From Collinsella sp. (GTDB lineage Bacteria; Actinomycetota; Coriobacteriia; Coriobacteriales; Coriobacteriaceae), in NCBI GenBank assembly GCA_022745215.1, contig JAIIWC010000044.1, forward strand, positions 1 through 17,056: a stretch of DNA of 17,056 nt, written 5' to 3'. Made by a program: the position numbers and the translations under genes. The notes under the pieces were generated by a model, which did no database searches, was not told where the DNA came from, and saw nothing but the letters and a program-made list of their open reading frames with translations. This document shows positions 1 to 7,050 of this stretch, in pieces (the stretch's first letter is position 1; the number at the start of each line of letters is the position of its first letter).

Positions 1-236
1 GGGCGGAGCATGGCCACCGGACCCATCGAAACACATCTCCACCGTTCCTTCAACTGGGAAAACGGCGCCCCCGGGCACCCGGAGGGGCCGCGGGGGCGTT
101 CGGCTAGGTGCGGGAACGGCCTATTTGCTCAATGTGTTCGGCTGAGATCGGAAATCAACCTGGGCTATAGCGTCGAAAGAAATAGCAGGGCAGCCATCCC
201 ACTCTGTATCGAAATGAGTGTATCCCATTTCTCTAC
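1..236. other. upstream non-coding stretch
   Basis: No convincing gene is visible here. The stretch contains a GC-rich imperfect hairpin with 8-bp arms CGCCCCCG (66-73) and CGGGGGCG (91-98), without a T tract, so it is a poor terminator candidate. A 6-bp inverted repeat GAAATG/CATTTC (211-216 and 226-231) lies just upstream of the copper promoter. An open frame over 10-348 has no family resemblance and runs into copA, so it is not called. Confidence 0.5.
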
Positions 237-267
237 TGGACACCCCCAGGGGGTATGGGTGTATAGT
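237..267 (+). promoter_or_regulatory. predicted copA promoter
   Basis: TGGACA (237-242) resembles a -35 box and TATAGT (262-267) resembles a -10 box, with a 19-bp spacer. The spacer contains the G/C palindrome described separately, so a bound repressor would cover the promoter. The 19-bp spacing is longer than the usual 17 and would also suit a MerR-type activator, but the local repressor gene is of the CsoR family. This is inference from sequence shape. Confidence 0.55.
242..254. promoter_or_regulatory. CsoR-type copper operator
   Basis: The sequence ACCCCCAGGGGGT is a palindrome with a single central base and is followed by ATGGG. CsoR operators in other bacteria are G/C-tract pseudo-palindromes flanked by TA-rich steps and overlap the promoter, as this one does. 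A CsoR-family gene lies at the end of the same gene cluster, which supports an autoregulated copper circuit. Confidence 0.65.
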
Positions 268-314
268 ATCGACAGGTTAACATTTCTGACCCAACGTCGC
301 AGAAAGGAGAAGCC

Positions 315-2654
315 ATGGCTCAAGATACGTTCGATGTGGGCGGCATGACGTGCGCCGCCTGCCAGGCGCACGTGGACCGCGCCGTCAGCAAGCTCGGCGG
401 CGTCCAAAACGTCGCGGTCAACCTGCTCGCTGGCTCCATGCTGGTCGACTACGACCCCGCGCAGGTCACGCCCGACGACATCTGCGCCGCCGTCGACCGC
501 GCGGGCTACTCGGCATCGCCCGTCGACGCGGGCACCGGTGCTGCCCCAAGCGGCAGTTCGCAAGCCAGGTCCGGCGCCGCCCATATGGAGTCGCCCACCA
601 AAAAGCTGGAGGTCGCCGCCTCCGCCATGCGCACCCGCCTCATCATCTCGATCATCTTCCTCATCCCGCTGTTCTACATAGGCATGGGACACATGCTCGG
701 CTGGCCGCTGCCCGGCATCTTCACCGACCACACCCATAGCATGACGCTCGCGCTCACCGAGCTCGTCCTGCTCATCCCCATCGTCTACGTCAACGACGCC
801 TACTTTATCAACGGCTTTAAATCACTGGTCCACGGCGCGCCCACCATGGACGCGCTCATCGCCGTCGGCGCCACCGCGTCCATCGCCTGGTCGCTCTACG
901 CCATGTTTATCATGGCCGACCAGCTGGCCGCGGGACAGGTCCACGAGGCCATGATGACAGGCATGGACAACCTGTATTTTGAGAGCGCCGGCACGATTCT
1001 GTCGCTCGTCACCGTGGGCAAATACCTCGAGACGCGCAGCAAGTCCAAGACCGGCGGTGCGATCGAGGCGCTGATCGACCTGGCGCCCAAGACCGCGACC
1101 GTCGTGGCCGAGGACGGCACCGAGACCACCGTCGACGTCGATGCCATCCTGCCCGGCCAGGTGCTGCGTGTGCGCCCCGGCGAGTCCATCCCCGTCGATG
1201 GCGTGGTGCTCGAGGGTGCCTCGGCCGTGGACGAAAGCGCGCTTACCGGCGAGTCCATCCCCGTGGAAAAGACCGCCGGCGACACCGTCAACGCTGCCAC
1301 GGTCAACCGCACCGGATCGTTTGCCTTCCGCGCCACGCGCGTGGGAGCCGATACGTCGCTCGCCAAGATTATCCAGCTTGTGGAGGACGCCAACGCCACC
1401 AAGGCGCCCATCGCCCGCATGGCCGATAAGGTTGCCGGCGTGTTTGTACCCGTGGTGTTTGCGATCTCGGCCGCGACCTTTGTGGCGTGGATGGCACTGA
1501 CCGGAAGTGTGAACGAGGCGCTCACCTCCGCCGTCGCCGTGTTGGTGATCAGTTGTCCGTGCGCGCTGGGGCTGGCCACGCCCGTCGCCATTATGGTGGG
1601 CACCGGCAAGGGCGCCGAGATGGGCATTCTGTTTAAGAGCGCCGAGGCGCTGGAGAACCTGCGCAACGTGGGCACCGTAGTACTCGACAAGACGGGCACC
1701 GTCACCCGCGGCAAGCCGGCTGTAACCGATATCGTGGTGGCCAAGCGCGCCGACGGGACGCCTGCCATGAGAGAGAAGGCGCTACTCAAGCTGGCCGCCG
1801 CGCTGGAGCGCCAAAGCGAGCACCCGCTGGCCGAGGCGATTATGGCCGAGTGCGAGACACGTGGGATCGTCGCGCGCAGGGTCGAGGGCTTTACCGCTGT
1901 GCCCGGCCGTGGCGTCACGGCGCGCGAAGGTCAAAATGTCATCGCCGCCGGTAACGTGCGCCTGATGAACGAGCTGGGGGTCACCGTGCCCGCGGGCCTT
2001 GCCGAGCAATTTGCCGCCGAAGGCAAGACACCGCTGTTCTTTGCCAAGAACAGCGAGCTTGCCGGCGTCATCGCCGTGGCCGATGAGGTTAAGGAGACGA
2101 GCGCCGGGGCCATCGCTGCGCTGCGCTCGCTCGGTGTCGACGTGCGTATGCTCACCGGCGATAACCGCGTGACGGCCGAGGCCATCGCCCGCCGCGTGGG
2201 GCTCACCAGCGAGCAGGCTATCGCCGACGTCCTCCCCGCCGACAAGGAGCGCCACGTGCGCGAGCTGCAGGACGCGGGCAGCAAGGTCGCCATGGTGGGT
2301 GACGGCATCAACGACTCCCCCGCCCTGGCGCGCGCCGACGTGGGCCTTGCCATCGGCACCGGCGCCGACATCGCCAAAGAGGGGGCAGATGTGGTGCTCA
2401 TGCGCAGTGACCTTATGGATGTCGCCCGTGCCATCGAGCTATCGCGTGCCACGATCCGCAATATCAAACAGGATCTGTTCTGGGCGTTGTTCTACAACGG
2501 TATCGGCATCCCGCTGGCGGCGGGTGCGTTCTTCCCGCTCACCGGCTGGCAGCTCTCACCCATGTTCGGCGCCGCGGCGATGAGCCTGTCGAGCGTGTGC
2601 GTCGTGACCAACGCCTTGCGCCTGAAATCCTTTAAACCAAAAGTGGCAAAATAG
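315..2654 (+). CDS. copA: Cu(I)-exporting P1B-type ATPase
   Basis: This 779-aa inner-membrane pump couples ATP hydrolysis to export of Cu(I). An N-terminal HMA domain (about residues 4-70) carries the metal-binding GMTCAAC motif with Cys13 and Cys16. A low-complexity linker follows, then membrane segments from about residue 108. The actuator has TGE at 311-313, the transmembrane metal site has CPC at 414-416, the phosphorylation site is DKTGT at 458-462, the nucleotide domain has the His-Pro pair at 503-504, and the hinge has GDGIND at 662-667. The last helices contain YN and MSLSS, the pattern of the Cu(I) subgroup. The length is normal for a one-HMA CopA. The ATG follows AGAAAGGAGA at a good distance. 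It leads the copA-copZ-csoR cluster and sits behind the putative CsoR operator. Confidence 0.96.
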   Translation: MAQDTFDVGGMTCAACQAHVDRAVSKLGGVQNVAVNLLAGSMLVDYDPAQVTPDDICAAVDRAGYSASPVDAGTGAAPSGSSQARSGAAHMESPTKKLEVAASAMRTRLIISIIFLIPLFYIGMGHMLGWPLPGIFTDHTHSMTLALTELVLLIPIVYVNDAYFINGFKSLVHGAPTMDALIAVGATASIAWSLYAMFIMADQLAAGQVHEAMMTGMDNLYFESAGTILSLVTVGKYLETRSKSKTGGAIEALIDLAPKTATVVAEDGTETTVDVDAILPGQVLRVRPGESIPVDGVVLEGASAVDESALTGESIPVEKTAGDTVNAATVNRTGSFAFRATRVGADTSLAKIIQLVEDANATKAPIARMADKVAGVFVPVVFAISAATFVAWMALTGSVNEALTSAVAVLVISCPCALGLATPVAIMVGTGKGAEMGILFKSAEALENLRNVGTVVLDKTGTVTRGKPAVTDIVVAKRADGTPAMREKALLKLAAALERQSEHPLAEAIMAECETRGIVARRVEGFTAVPGRGVTAREGQNVIAAGNVRLMNELGVTVPAGLAEQFAAEGKTPLFFAKNSELAGVIAVADEVKETSAGAIAALRSLGVDVRMLTGDNRVTAEAIARRVGLTSEQAIADVLPADKERHVRELQDAGSKVAMVGDGINDSPALARADVGLAIGTGADIAKEGADVVLMRSDLMDVARAIELSRATIRNIKQDLFWALFYNGIGIPLAAGAFFPLTGWQLSPMFGAAAMSLSSVCVVTNALRLKSFKPKVAK

Positions 2655-2683
2655 GCTCACCATTAAGTCCATTTAAAACGGGT

Positions 2684-2776
2684 TTTCCAGGTGCCCGAGA
2701 TTGACCTGAAAGAGGAGCGACGCGTACTTTGGTACGCGAGCGACGGCTTGAAGGTCAAGGTCGGGTGCCTGGGAAA
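2684..2776. repeat. 93-bp imperfect hairpin between copA and copZ
   Basis: The outer arms (2684-2706 and 2752-2776) pair imperfectly: TTTCCAGGTGCCCGA on the left against TCGGGTGCCTGGGAAA on the right, continued by TTGACCT against AGGTCAA. At the centre is a perfect 7-bp stem, CGCGTAC (2721-2727) and GTACGCG (2732-2738), around a TTTG loop. The element lies within the copA-copZ intergenic space and is open in the copZ frame. It may be a mobile extragenic palindrome or an RNA element modulating expression between the two genes. The sequence alone does not decide. Confidence 0.75.
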
Positions 2777-2801
2777 GCCGACACAACAGAGAGGAATACC
2801 C

Positions 2802-3023
2802 ATGCGTTACACGATCAAGACTTCGGGCCTTATGTGCGGCCATTGCGATGCTACCGTGGAGACCGCGCTGCTCAACGTGGCCGGCGTGACCGATGCCGAT
2901 GCCGATCACGAGGCCCAGACCGTCCAGGTGGAGTGCGCCGACACCGTGACCGCCGAGCAGCTCGCCGCCGCCGTCGAAGGCGCAGGCGAGAAGTTCCACG
3001 CCCTGTCCGTGACCGCTGCGTAG
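2802..3023 (+). CDS. copZ: copper chaperone, HMA domain (CopZ-like)
   Basis: This 73-aa cytoplasmic protein consists of a single heavy-metal-associated domain. The metal-binding motif GLMCGHC has Cys12 and Cys15 near the N-terminus, and the remainder fits the beta-alpha-beta-beta-alpha-beta length of CopZ/Atx1 proteins. Such proteins carry Cu(I) to the matching ATPase, and copA is the gene directly upstream. The ATG at 2802 follows AGAGAGGAA at a suitable distance. A GTG at 2691 in the same frame would add 37 residues translated from the hairpin; that extension has no family resemblance and is rejected. Position between copA and csoR supports a copper role. The family is clear; metal specificity is inferred from context. 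Confidence 0.9.
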   Translation: MRYTIKTSGLMCGHCDATVETALLNVAGVTDADADHEAQTVQVECADTVTAEQLAAAVEGAGEKFHALSVTAA

Positions 3024-3066
3024 CGGCCTGCGCATACCCACCCCCGACCAGAAACGAGGACCCGCC

Positions 3067-3339
3067 ATGATGGCAGACCATAAATCGGTGACCCGCATGC
3101 TCAAGACAGCGCGCGGGCAGATCGACGGCATTCTGCGGATGGTCGAGGAGGATCGCTACTGCGTCGACATCTCCACACAGCTCATGGCCACGCAGGCACT
3201 CATCGCGCGCATCAACGCCGACGTGCTCAAGGCCCATATCGAGGGCTGCGTTGCCTCGGCCATCGAATCGGGAGACGAGGAGCTCAAGGCCGCCAAGCTC
3301 GCGGAGATTGAACGCGTCGTCGACAAACTTGCCAAGTAA
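3067..3339 (+). CDS. csoR: CsoR-family copper-sensing repressor
   Basis: This 90-aa all-helical DUF156 protein is a predicted Cu(I)-responsive DNA-binding repressor. Residues Cys32, His57 and Cys61 reproduce the spacing (25 and 4) of the Cu(I) ligands Cys36, His61 and Cys65 of Mycobacterium tuberculosis CsoR. The nickel/cobalt sensor RcnR has His at the last position, and the persulfide sensor CstR lacks the His, so copper sensing is the best reading. The start follows GAGGA at 3056-3060. The second codon is also ATG, so the true start could be 3070. It lies 43 bp after copZ and probably shares its transcript. Its likely target is the palindrome at 242-254. Confidence 0.9.
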   Translation: MMADHKSVTRMLKTARGQIDGILRMVEEDRYCVDISTQLMATQALIARINADVLKAHIEGCVASAIESGDEELKAAKLAEIERVVDKLAK

Positions 3340-3372
3340 TTGGTGCAAAGTAACCTGTCCCCGATGTACCAA
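3340..3372. repeat. hairpin at the end of csoR
   Basis: TTGGTGCA (3340-3347) pairs with TGTACCAA (3365-3372), with one G/T mismatch, around a 17-nt loop containing AACCTGTCCCC. It begins one base after the csoR stop codon. The loop resembles the GTCCC core of the hairpins at 4008 and 8167, so it may be a degenerate member of the same extragenic family. No T tract is present. Confidence 0.5.
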
Positions 3373-3417
3373 AAGGGGTATAAAGGCGTGCAGCGTATCG
3401 AATGAAAGGCAGTTTGC

Positions 3418-3891
3418 ATGGATAACTTTATGAAAGGTCGCAACGGCGCTGACGAGCTCACCATCGTGCTGGGCTTCACGGGAATCATTTTCGCAATGGT
3501 CGGATCGATGGCCCGCATCCAGTGGCTCAGCTGGATCGCCATCGCCGTAATCGTACTCGGCGTGTTGCGTGGCCTGTCCAAAAACATCGACGCCCGCCGC
3601 AAGGAAAATGATGCCTTCGTTGCCGCGACCGCGAACGTCCCCTGCCTGGGCAAGTTCGTCGCCAGCTTGGGCGGCGGTACCGCGGCGGCCAGCGCCTCGC
3701 GCGCATCGGGTACGAGCAAGGAAGACTTTGAGCGCGCCAAACGCACGGCCAAGAAGATGTGGAAGGGTCGCAAGACCACGGCCTACCTCAAGTGCCCCAA
3801 CTGCGGCCAGATGCTCTCCGTCCCCAAGGGCAAGGGCAAGATCCGCGTCACCTGCCCCAAGTGCCACGCTAAGATGGAAACCCGCTCCTAG
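3418..3891 (+). CDS. small membrane protein with C-terminal zinc ribbon
   Basis: This 157-aa protein has no recognised specific function. Two hydrophobic segments (about 13-31 and 35-53) predict a membrane hairpin. A charged and Ala/Ser-rich middle follows, then a lysine-rich C-terminus with a four-cysteine zinc ribbon: CPNC at 126-129 and CPKC at 146-149. The soluble ribbon is probably cytoplasmic, given the basic stretch after the second helix. The ATG follows GAAAGG (3404-3409). A TATAAA at 3380-3385 could be a -10 box, although no clear -35 is seen. It stands 78 bp behind csoR, across a hairpin, and ends before a strong terminator, so it may be its own unit. A metal-related role is not supported beyond proximity. 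Confidence 0.85.
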   Translation: MDNFMKGRNGADELTIVLGFTGIIFAMVGSMARIQWLSWIAIAVIVLGVLRGLSKNIDARRKENDAFVAATANVPCLGKFVASLGGGTAAASASRASGTSKEDFERAKRTAKKMWKGRKTTAYLKCPNCGQMLSVPKGKGKIRVTCPKCHAKMETRS

Positions 3892-3902
3892 CACCCGTAC
3901 GC

Positions 3903-3931
3903 GGGACATATTAATCAGGTTTATTTGTCCC
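3903..3931. repeat. short inverted repeat GGGACA/TGTCCC
   Basis: GGGACA (3903-3908) and TGTCCC (3926-3931) form a 6-bp inverted repeat with an AT-rich 17-nt loop just after the zinc-ribbon gene. The arm sequence is shared with the hairpin family at 4008 and 8167, but the pairing is short and may be chance. Confidence 0.35.
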
Positions 3932-3954
3932 ACATCTAAAGGAGCTGTTCGATA

Positions 3955-3994
3955 AAAATGCCGAGGCCTCGCACTGAAACCTCGGCATTTTTTA
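3955..3994. terminator. bidirectional intrinsic terminator
   Basis: The arms AAAATGCCGAGG (3955-3966) and CCTCGGCATTTT (3980-3991) pair perfectly around a 13-nt loop. The right arm runs into a T tract and the left arm is preceded by A residues. It sits between the plus-strand zinc-ribbon gene and the convergent amidohydrolase gene, and can serve both. Confidence 0.92.
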
Positions 3995-4007
3995 TACGGC
4001 AACGGAA

Positions 4008-4036
4008 TGTGACAAAGGGGCTGTCCCTTTGTCACA
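4008..4036. repeat. 12-bp perfect hairpin at the amidohydrolase stop
   Basis: TGTGACAAAGGG (4008-4019) and CCCTTTGTCACA (4025-4036) are perfectly complementary around a 5-nt loop. The element abuts the stop codon of the minus-strand amidohydrolase. It shares the CAAA-GGGAC/GTCCC-TTTG plan with the long hairpin at 8167. It lacks a T tract and lies next to a separate, better terminator, which argues for a repeat element rather than a terminator. Confidence 0.75.
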
Positions 4037-5407
4037 CTACGCCACGCCGTCGCGGGCGAGCTCCTCGGCCAGCGCCTCGGCAGGCATGGCCATAATCGCG
4101 TCGAGCTCGGCATCAACCTCGGAGATGCGCTTCACCTTGAGCTTGCGCACCAGCTCGCCGCGGCACATCACGTGCATCGGCTCGCGCAACGCCGCCAAGT
4201 CGTCCAGAGGGCTCTCGCGCGTCACCAAGATATCGGCCGCCTTGCCGCACTCGATCGTACCGGTCTCACCACCCAAGCCCAAAAGCTCGGCATTGACCTG
4301 CGTGGCCGTATGCAGCGCAAACGCATTACTCACGCCCACGTACTTGGCAAAGTAAGCCACCTCGCGCCACATGTCGTACTGCGTGACGAACGGGCAGCTC
4401 GAGTCCGTGCCCAAGCCCACCCTAACGCCGGCATCCAGGGCGGCGCGTGCGCTCTCGATAATACCCGAGCACACGATGTCACCATTCTTCTTTTGCGTGT
4501 CGGTCGAATGGGTCTTCTCCGGATCGAGTAGCACAAACGGCAATGCCGGGCTGATCGTGCAAGTCACGCTCGGCGCGCGACCCTCGAGCTGTGTACCAGC
4601 GGCGCCGCGATACAAATCCAAGATTTCGGGCGTCATCGGAGCGCCGTGCTCGATCGTGTCGACGCCGGCCTGAAGCGCGGCCTTCACGCCTTCGGTGCTC
4701 TCGACATGGGCCATGACCGGAAGGCCTGCATCGTGCGCCGCCTTGCACGCAGCCGCGGCAACCTCCGCCGGCATACGCAGCACGCCCGGCTCGCCCACCT
4801 CGGTCGCGTCAAACACGCCGCCCGTTACGAACAGCTTAATGACGTCGGCACCGCGCGCATACAGGTCGCGCACCTGCTCAGCCGCCTCGGCGGGACTGTT
4901 GGCCACCTGGGCAAACAAGCCCGCGCCATGGCCGCCCGGCACCGTAACGCCCGTGCCCGGCGCCACCAGACGCGGGCCCTGATACTTGCCGGCATCGATG
5001 GCGTCGCGTACGGCAAGATCGTCAAACAGCGGATCGCCCGCACCGCGCACCGTCGTCACGCCACTTGCCAGCTGTTGTTGGGCGCTCCCCTTGAGGATGT
5101 GGCGAACGATGGCGCGGCCCACGGGATTGTCGAGTTTCTTCATGAGTGCGCCCGCATCGCCCGCCGAGACCGGCTTGCCCGAGCCGCACAGATGCACATG
5201 CATATTGATGAGACCCGGCATGAGGTATGCACCGTTCAAGTCGATAACCTCGGCGCCCGCGGGTGCCTGCGCCACGGCGCTCGGCCCCATCCATGTAATG
5301 ACGCCGCGCTCGACAACCACGGCCATATCGGGCTGCGGCTCCATTTGTTCCGAACCATCTAGAACGGTCGCATTGATAAACAACGTGGAACGATCGGCAG
5401 ACGCCAT
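4037..5407 (-). CDS. binuclear-metal amidohydrolase, HutI-like family
   Basis: The predicted product is a 456-aa cytoplasmic hydrolase of the amidohydrolase superfamily, in the imidazolonepropionase/Xaa-dipeptidase-like branch. Metal ligands can be placed: His70 and His72 (NMHVHL), candidate carbamylated Lys191 (VIKLFVTGGV), His234 (MAHVES), His254 (TIEHG) and Asp335 (GLGTDSS). N- and C-terminal strands form the usual beta-sandwich. The substrate cannot be read from sequence; relatives act on dipeptides and cyclic amides. The open frame extends to 5566, but the ATG at 5407 is preceded by GGGAGGAG at a good distance, so the extra 53 residues are excluded. It converges with the zinc-ribbon gene and is separated from the upstream nuclease gene by a 384-bp repeat-bearing gap, so it probably has its own promoter. 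Confidence 0.9.
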   Translation of the reverse strand: MASADRSTLFINATVLDGSEQMEPQPDMAVVVERGVITWMGPSAVAQAPAGAEVIDLNGAYLMPGLINMHVHLCGSGKPVSAGDAGALMKKLDNPVGRAIVRHILKGSAQQQLASGVTTVRGAGDPLFDDLAVRDAIDAGKYQGPRLVAPGTGVTVPGGHGAGLFAQVANSPAEAAEQVRDLYARGADVIKLFVTGGVFDATEVGEPGVLRMPAEVAAAACKAAHDAGLPVMAHVESTEGVKAALQAGVDTIEHGAPMTPEILDLYRGAAGTQLEGRAPSVTCTISPALPFVLLDPEKTHSTDTQKKNGDIVCSGIIESARAALDAGVRVGLGTDSSCPFVTQYDMWREVAYFAKYVGVSNAFALHTATQVNAELLGLGGETGTIECGKAADILVTRESPLDDLAALREPMHVMCRGELVRKLKVKRISEVDAELDAIMAMPAEALAEELARDGVA

Positions 5408-5565
5408 ATCGAGCTCCTCCCTCACGATTAACTTGAACATCTGTCCATTATCGCCCAGCGCGGCAGGATCGCTGCGGACATATCGGTTAACGGAGAAAAG
5501 AGGGGGCGCAGGGATGGGCGCGGCCGATACGGCTCCATCCCAGCCGTGACCGCGACCACGGAACA
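5408..5565. other. amidohydrolase upstream region
   Basis: This is the non-coding part of the 384-bp gap between the amidohydrolase and nuclease genes. On the minus strand GATAAT (5447-5452) resembles a -10 box, but no acceptable -35 box was found at 16-18 bp. The remainder of the gap is filled by three palindromic repeat units. Confidence 0.4.
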
Positions 5566-5620
5566 TCTCAATCCGTAACAGGAATACCGGGTTTTGCCCT
5601 CCAGATGTTACAGAACAAGG
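5566..5620. repeat. palindromic repeat unit 1 (array I)
   Basis: Left arm TCTCAATCCGTAACA (5566-5580), 25-nt loop, right arm TGTTACAGAACAAGG (5606-5620). The right arm is degenerate in its outer half, so only the inner part still pairs. This is the most decayed of the seven copies. Confidence 0.8.
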
Positions 5621-5646
5621 TCTTTCGGCAGCGGTCCAACCCTTTG

Positions 5647-5701
5647 TCTCGATCTGTAACAGTTACGAACCAGAATTGCCTCCAGATGTTACAAATCGAG
5701 A
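5647..5701. repeat. palindromic repeat unit 2 (array I)
   Basis: Left arm TCTCGATCTGTAACA (5647-5661), 25-nt loop, right arm TGTTACAAATCGAGA (5687-5701). The arms pair with one mismatch, and two more pairs (TG/CA) extend the stem outward. It starts exactly 81 bp after unit 1. Confidence 0.9.
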
Positions 5702-5727
5702 CATTCGGACAGCCCCGTGCCCGTTCA

Positions 5728-5782
5728 TCTCAATCTGTAACAGCTACGGCCCCAAACTGCCTCCAGGTGTTACAGATCGAGA
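5728..5782. repeat. palindromic repeat unit 3 (array I)
   Basis: Left arm TCTCAATCTGTAACA (5728-5742), 25-nt loop, right arm TGTTACAGATCGAGA (5768-5782). There is one mismatch. It starts exactly 81 bp after unit 2 and ends nine bases from the stop of the nuclease gene. Confidence 0.9.
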
Positions 5783-5791
5783 CAAACCCTC

Positions 5792-6862
5792 TCAGCGCCC
5801 GTACCACTGACGTCTCCACTCCTCAGCCAAATCGGGCCGTCGCGGAATACCCGCCAGCCTCATCTTCTCAACCAGCTTCCCCGGATTCTTGAGCTCATCA
5901 AACGTAAACCGAAGCACCTTATGCCCGAGCATTGTCAGATGAGATTCCCGCTGACGCTCTGCCACGAATGGGTCGACCGACTCCCGGCTCTCGCCGCTCT
6001 GCAGGGTGTACTTCCCCTTTCCGTCCAGTTCGCCAATCACGCACGTTCCGTCCTCGAGCCGCCAAAAATAGTCGACGCGAAACACCTGGCTCGGATCGAG
6101 CGGGTCGCGAAACTCCACCTGCAGCTCCGGAACCGGAAAGCCGTACGCAATAAAGAATGCTCGGAACCGAGACTCGCCGCCGTTTTCGGACAGCCCGTCT
6201 GCATACGACGCAATCACCTGTGCCCTGCGATACCCTCGCCTGCCCTCGCAATCGGCGCGGAGGCGCTCGCACAAATCCCCACGTGATACGCCTTTCGCCC
6301 GCAGTGCAGAATCGGCAATCGCCAACCCGTAGGAGAACGGCGCACGCAGCAGACAATCCTCCACCGTGCGCCAAAACGACGTCACCCGCACGCCATCAAC
6401 ACGCTCGAGCGCGCCCGCCATCTGCGGACGCAACAACCTGCACCCGCTGCTCAACGTCACCGAACAACCCGTCTTAACAAGAAAACGCGACCCAAGCAGA
6501 TCATTCGGCACCTCCAGACCCCACAAAAGCGCCGCGTCATAGCCCCAAAACGCCCAATCGGAATGAAACTCTGCAAGCCCTTTGATGGTACGCAGCGTTC
6601 GCTCCGCCGGCGTCAGTACACCCCAATCATGTTGAAAGCAGAACAAATACGGCTCGGGTTCCGCGATATCATCGGTTCCCACATGACGCCGTAGCCACAT
6701 GAGCTCGGCATTGTCGTGTGTCACAAGCAGCACGCCTTGTTCAGCCGCCTCCGTGAGCCTGGCAAGCATCCTATTCCGCGCCAACGTGTTACGAGTCGTA
6801 TGTTTGTGTTTGAGAATGGTATTAGGCATTTCCATCACCACCACGTCAGACAAATGGACCAT
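5792..6862 (-). CDS. DUF559/Vsr-like nuclease-fold protein, AbiEi-related
   Basis: This 356-aa protein has the layout of actinobacterial AbiEi-like/DUF559 proteins. An N-terminal helical part (about 32-120) includes a degenerate SAALxGL-type stretch (WGYDAALLWGLEVP). A middle part (VTSFWRTVEDC, then IADSALRAKGVSRGDL) follows. The C-terminal PD-(D/E)XK-type domain (about 230-345) has GESRFR with Glu230, FRVDYFW with Asp264, GELDGKGKY with Glu278 and Asp280, and LGHKVLRFTFDEL. The acidic core looks intact. Family members are annotated as type IV antitoxin-like or Vsr-like endonucleases, and their true activity is unsettled. No partner toxin is adjacent. The frame opens at TTG 6886, but ATG 6862 with GGAGG 11 nt upstream looks better; starts at 6835 and 6829 are also possible. 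Three palindromic repeats lie on each side. Confidence 0.8.
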   Translation of the reverse strand: MVHLSDVVVMEMPNTILKHKHTTRNTLARNRMLARLTEAAEQGVLLVTHDNAELMWLRRHVGTDDIAEPEPYLFCFQHDWGVLTPAERTLRTIKGLAEFHSDWAFWGYDAALLWGLEVPNDLLGSRFLVKTGCSVTLSSGCRLLRPQMAGALERVDGVRVTSFWRTVEDCLLRAPFSYGLAIADSALRAKGVSRGDLCERLRADCEGRRGYRRAQVIASYADGLSENGGESRFRAFFIAYGFPVPELQVEFRDPLDPSQVFRVDYFWRLEDGTCVIGELDGKGKYTLQSGESRESVDPFVAERQRESHLTMLGHKVLRFTFDELKNPGKLVEKMRLAGIPRRPDLAEEWRRQWYGR

Positions 6863-6889
6863 CGTCACCGTTGCCTCCGCCGACAATTG

Positions 6890-6944
6890 TCTTGATCTGT
6901 AACAGGAAGACCGATTTTTGGCCTGTAGATGTTACAGATTGAGA
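6890..6944. repeat. palindromic repeat unit 4 (array II)
   Basis: Left arm TCTTGATCTGTAACA (6890-6904), 25-nt loop, right arm TGTTACAGATTGAGA (6930-6944), with two mismatches. It abuts the possible TTG start of the nuclease gene and lies in its 5' region, so it may affect its transcription or mRNA. Confidence 0.88.
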
Positions 6945-6970
6945 CATTTCCCCCTGCCAGGTTCCAAACG

Positions 6971-7025
6971 TCTCGATCTGTAACAGTTAGACGTTCTTCA
7001 GGCCCCTAAACGTTACAGATTTAGA
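6971..7025. repeat. palindromic repeat unit 5 (array II)
   Basis: Left arm TCTCGATCTGTAACA (6971-6985), 25-nt loop, right arm CGTTACAGATTTAGA (7011-7025). It begins 81 bp after unit 4. Confidence 0.88.
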
Positions 7026-7050
7026 CAAACCAGCGGCGCCCAAGCATTCG

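Noticed and set aside
896..1918. Minus-strand open frame of 340 codons opposite copA
   Set aside because: It is Ser/Thr/Ala-rich low-complexity antisense sequence within a clearly coding P-type ATPase gene.
2691..3023. 110-aa version of copZ starting at GTG 2691
   Set aside because: The extra 37 residues are translated hairpin sequence, and ATG 2802 has a good ribosome-binding site and fits the HMA family length.
5408..5566. N-terminal extension of the amidohydrolase to 5566
   Set aside because: The ATG at 5407 has a strong GGGAGGAG site; the extension is proline/glycine-rich without family similarity and runs up to a repeat unit.
5605..5892. Plus-strand 95-codon open frame through repeat array I
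   Set aside because: It is repetitive only because it translates the palindromic units, has no ribosome-binding site of note, and overlaps the nuclease gene end.
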